Below are positions 51,871-53,575 of a DNA stretch of 53,575 bases, one piece after another. The translations under genes and the position numbers were made by a program. Every line of letters begins with the position of its first letter. The first letter of the stretch is position 1. This DNA is from an uncultured Oscillospiraceae bacterium (GTDB lineage Bacteria > Bacillota > Clostridia > Oscillospirales > Oscillospiraceae): NCBI GenBank assembly GCA_934591745.1, contig CAKTPQ010000009.1, positions 1 through 53,575 of the forward strand. The letters run 5' to 3'. The notes beneath the pieces are model-generated. The model was not told the origin of the DNA. It ran no database searches and saw nothing but the letters and a program-made list of their open reading frames with translations.

Positions 51871-52563
51871 ATGAAGAAATTTACACGTTTTGCCACCATG
51901 CTGGCGGCGATCCTGCTGCTGGCTGCCGCCGTGACGGGCTGCGGCAGTCAGAACACGGAGCCTGAGGCTCCCGGCAATGACCAGCCCGGTACTGCGGCCA
52001 GCCGCATCGAACCGATGCCCTCCGGCTTTGACCCGGCGGCGCTGGACGACTGTGAGCTCAGCGTGTCCTTCGCCAACAGCGACATCGAGATGAATGACGA
52101 GGGCGCACTGGTCATTCACATGACCGTGTGGGAGTACGAGCTGTTCGACGCGGCGGCTGTCACCGCCATGAAGTCCGGCGACACGCTGGTAGTGCGCGGG
52201 AAGGAGATCGCTGTGGACACCGTGGACAGCAAGGACGGCGTCGTCCATGTCAACGGCGGACTGGAAAACGGCGGCGTGGATCTGGCCGCAGCTGAGAGCG
52301 GCGGGGTGTTCTACGAGAGCAATTCCGCCGTGACCGAGTTCCCCTACAACTATGTGGAGGCGGGGCAGGTAACGCTGCCGGTGGATGGGGACAGCTTCGT
52401 CTATACTGACAGCTCCGACCTGGAGAAGGGTGAGCAAACCTATCTGGCCGGTGACCTGCTGACCATGCAGGACACGGTGGACTTTTCCTGCACCGCGCTG
52501 AACGGCACCGCCCACGTCGTCAACGGCAAGGTGGCAGGCATCACCCGCGTGTACATCCCCTGA
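51871..52563 (+). CDS. Lipoprotein of unknown function
   Basis: 230 residues. The signal peptide (ATMLAAILLLAAAVTGC, lipobox VTGC, Cys24) predicts a membrane-anchored surface protein. A short Glu/Pro/Asn linker leads to an all-beta-looking domain with CELSVSFANSDIEMNDEGAL, VIHMTVWEYELFDAAAVTAM, and LVVRGKEIAVDTVDSKDGVV. There is no catalytic motif. GAGAAAGGA precedes the ATG. A strong terminator follows. The 119 bases between 51752 and 51870 show no separate promoter. Confidence 0.82.
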   Translation: MKKFTRFATMLAAILLLAAAVTGCGSQNTEPEAPGNDQPGTAASRIEPMPSGFDPAALDDCELSVSFANSDIEMNDEGALVIHMTVWEYELFDAAAVTAMKSGDTLVVRGKEIAVDTVDSKDGVVHVNGGLENGGVDLAAAESGGVFYESNSAVTEFPYNYVEAGQVTLPVDGDSFVYTDSSDLEKGEQTYLAGDLLTMQDTVDFSCTALNGTAHVVNGKVAGITRVYIP

Positions 52564-52591
52564 GCCGCGGCGCTCTGCCGGTACGCATAAC

Positions 52592-52626
52592 AAAGGTCCC
52601 GCTCCCGAACCGGGAGCGGGACCTTT
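52592..52626 (+). terminator. Strong terminator after the lipoprotein gene
   Basis: A 16-bp perfect stem AAAGGTCCCGCTCCCG with its complement and a three-base loop, ending in a T tract. Confidence 0.93.
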
Positions 52627-52684
52627 TATTTGGCAGAGGTGCGCTGACGAACGGGCGTTCCCTTGTCGGCTGACAGCGTGCAGG

Positions 52685-53380
52685 TCACTGCACCAGCTCC
52701 TGCACGAGATCGGGCACCCATCCGAACACCCGGCGGCATTCAGCTTTGCAGTCTTTTTCAGTGCAGCCCGGATGCGCGGAGATATAGGTCAGCAGGTACG
52801 TCCGCACATTCGCCCGGAGGGTCTTTCGGGCGAACCGGAAGTCATATCGGGCAATGGCGTCAAGGGCAAACGAAGTCAGCGGCGCGTCGCGGTAACAGGG
52901 TCTGACCAGGTTCACGCGGGTCGTGTGGCAGATGGTATGGTGGTCATCCGCAGGGAGGAGAATATTGTCCAGGCACTGAAAGTCCGCTTTCGTTTTGCCG
53001 GTGCTCAGCAAGAAGCGGGGGAGCTGCGTCTGCGTCAGGAAATGCCCGTTGGCGAGGACAGTTTTCAGCAGAAAGGACAGGCAGAAGTCCTCCGAGTCCG
53101 ACAGGCAGATGTCCACGCCGCCATAGCCGCGCTCATGAAAATACAGCTGGCCGAACCGGTTTTTCTGCTTACTGCTCCGGTGGGTGTTGTGGTCGGGAAA
53201 GCGCACTTCATCATAGTAGTAGGCCTCCACCCACAGCGGTTCAATGGTCACGCCGAGGGCCTCGATGCGGCAGTCGTTGATGAGCTTGCCGCCCAGCGTT
53301 TGCAAAATGTGTACCTGCTCGTCATAAGCGGCAGTTTTCAGATCGCTGACCAAAGTCCGCAGGCCGGCAGTGCTGCCCAT
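52685..53380 (-). CDS. Protein of unknown function, 231 residues
   Basis: Not recognised. The start is the ATG at 53380 with AAAGGGA before it; the frame is open back through the tRNA gene, which is a known artefact. The sequence has no signal or membrane segment. Notable stretches are LGGKLINDCRIEALGVTIEP, LWVEAYYYDEVRFPDHNTHR, RFGQLYFHERGYGGVDICLS and FCLSFLLKTVLANG. The order of a conserved EAYYYD, then YFH and GGVDI, recalls proteins loosely described as DNA-glycosylase-like, but I cannot confirm that. It lies downstream of tRNA-fMet on the same strand, behind its terminator. Confidence 0.75.
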   Translation of the reverse strand: MGSTAGLRTLVSDLKTAAYDEQVHILQTLGGKLINDCRIEALGVTIEPLWVEAYYYDEVRFPDHNTHRSSKQKNRFGQLYFHERGYGGVDICLSDSEDFCLSFLLKTVLANGHFLTQTQLPRFLLSTGKTKADFQCLDNILLPADDHHTICHTTRVNLVRPCYRDAPLTSFALDAIARYDFRFARKTLRANVRTYLLTYISAHPGCTEKDCKAECRRVFGWVPDLVQELVQ

Positions 53381-53467
53381 ACGCTCATCCCTTTCCGGAA
53401 CGTTTTGAAAAGTATACCATGCGGATGCGGCGCATACAAGCTCTGGGGCAAAACCACATGACAGGAA

Positions 53468-53501
53468 AAAGAAGCGACACGCCGATGCGTGTCGCTTCTT
53501 T
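53468..53501 (-). terminator. Terminator after tRNA-fMet
   Basis: AAAGAAGCGACACGC and its complement around CGAT; on the minus strand it begins two bases after the encoded CCA and ends in five T. Confidence 0.92.
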
Positions 53502-53502
53502 C

Positions 53503-53575
<73 letters not shown>

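Noticed and set aside
51465..51965. A 166-codon plus-strand frame overlapping the small gene at 51485 and the next lipoprotein
   Set aside because: Arg/Ser-rich translation with poor codon periodicity; the two overlapping frames look natural instead.

Overview
The window is a contiguous piece of a GC-rich Firmicutes chromosome, most likely an Oscillospiraceae/Ruminococcaceae-type gut clostridium. The evidence is the rpoC-ybxF-rpsL-rpsG-fusA-tuf order, consensus sigma-A promoters with strong AGGAGG ribosome binding sites, an M23 protein of SpoIIQ type, a DUF4830 and a DUF4358 lipoprotein, and DHHW/MBOAT genes. It is almost entirely ordinary core chromosome. I see no insertion sequence, prophage, CRISPR array or integrase.

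Layout. 1-7.8 kb holds the end of rpoC, then the str operon (L7Ae-like protein, rpsL, rpsG, fusA, tuf). 7.8-11.5 kb holds a minus-strand lipoprotein, an RsuA/RluB pseudouridine synthase, a CdaR/PucR-type regulator, and a divergent pair made of an XRE repressor and a zinc-ribbon/OB-fold membrane protein. 11.6-14.5 kb holds ftsE-ftsX and an EnvC-like M23 hydrolase. 14.5-19.6 kb holds an unknown gene, greA, lysS, a GlmU-like left-handed beta-helix acetyltransferase and glmM. 19.6-27.3 kb holds an rRNA methylase, dprA, topA, trmFO, plsX, acpP and rnc. 27.4-29.3 kb holds a secreted lipoprotein serpin, a second XRE gene and a candidate structured RNA. 29.3-35.2 kb on the minus strand reads trmL-pgk-tpiA-gpmI-gpsA and a SpoIIQ-like gene. 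35.2-41 kb holds prs behind a leader with a terminator, then pth, mfd and a PrsA/SurA-like foldase. 42-43.5 kb holds a highly expressed acetyl-CoA C-acetyltransferase with a complex promoter. 43.6-49.3 kb holds prfB (minus) and a DUF4358-DHHW-MBOAT-DHHW module that probably O-acetylates a surface polymer. 49.3-53.6 kb holds a radical SAM protein, a DUF5662 protein, several unknown genes and an initiator tRNA at the right edge.

How the genes work together. Translation and transcription functions dominate (rpoC, ribosomal proteins, EF-G, EF-Tu, GreA, LysS, RF2, Pth, Mfd, tRNA-fMet, four RNA modification enzymes). Envelope functions come second: FtsEX plus its hydrolase, GlmM plus the acetyltransferase, PlsX/ACP, GpsA, the foldase and the acetylation module. 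Lower glycolysis (Pgk, TpiA, PgmI) and a thiolase fit a fermentative, possibly butyrate-forming anaerobe.

The parts most worth a second look are regulatory or non-coding: a promoter-terminator-bounded candidate ncRNA at about 29058-29264; a leader peptide and branched terminator before prs; dyads placed exactly inside promoter spacers (CdaR-type gene, thiolase); and twin operators between the XRE gene and the zinc-ribbon gene. The serpin and the acetylation module are the most interesting proteins. No claim here was tested by a database search or folding program.
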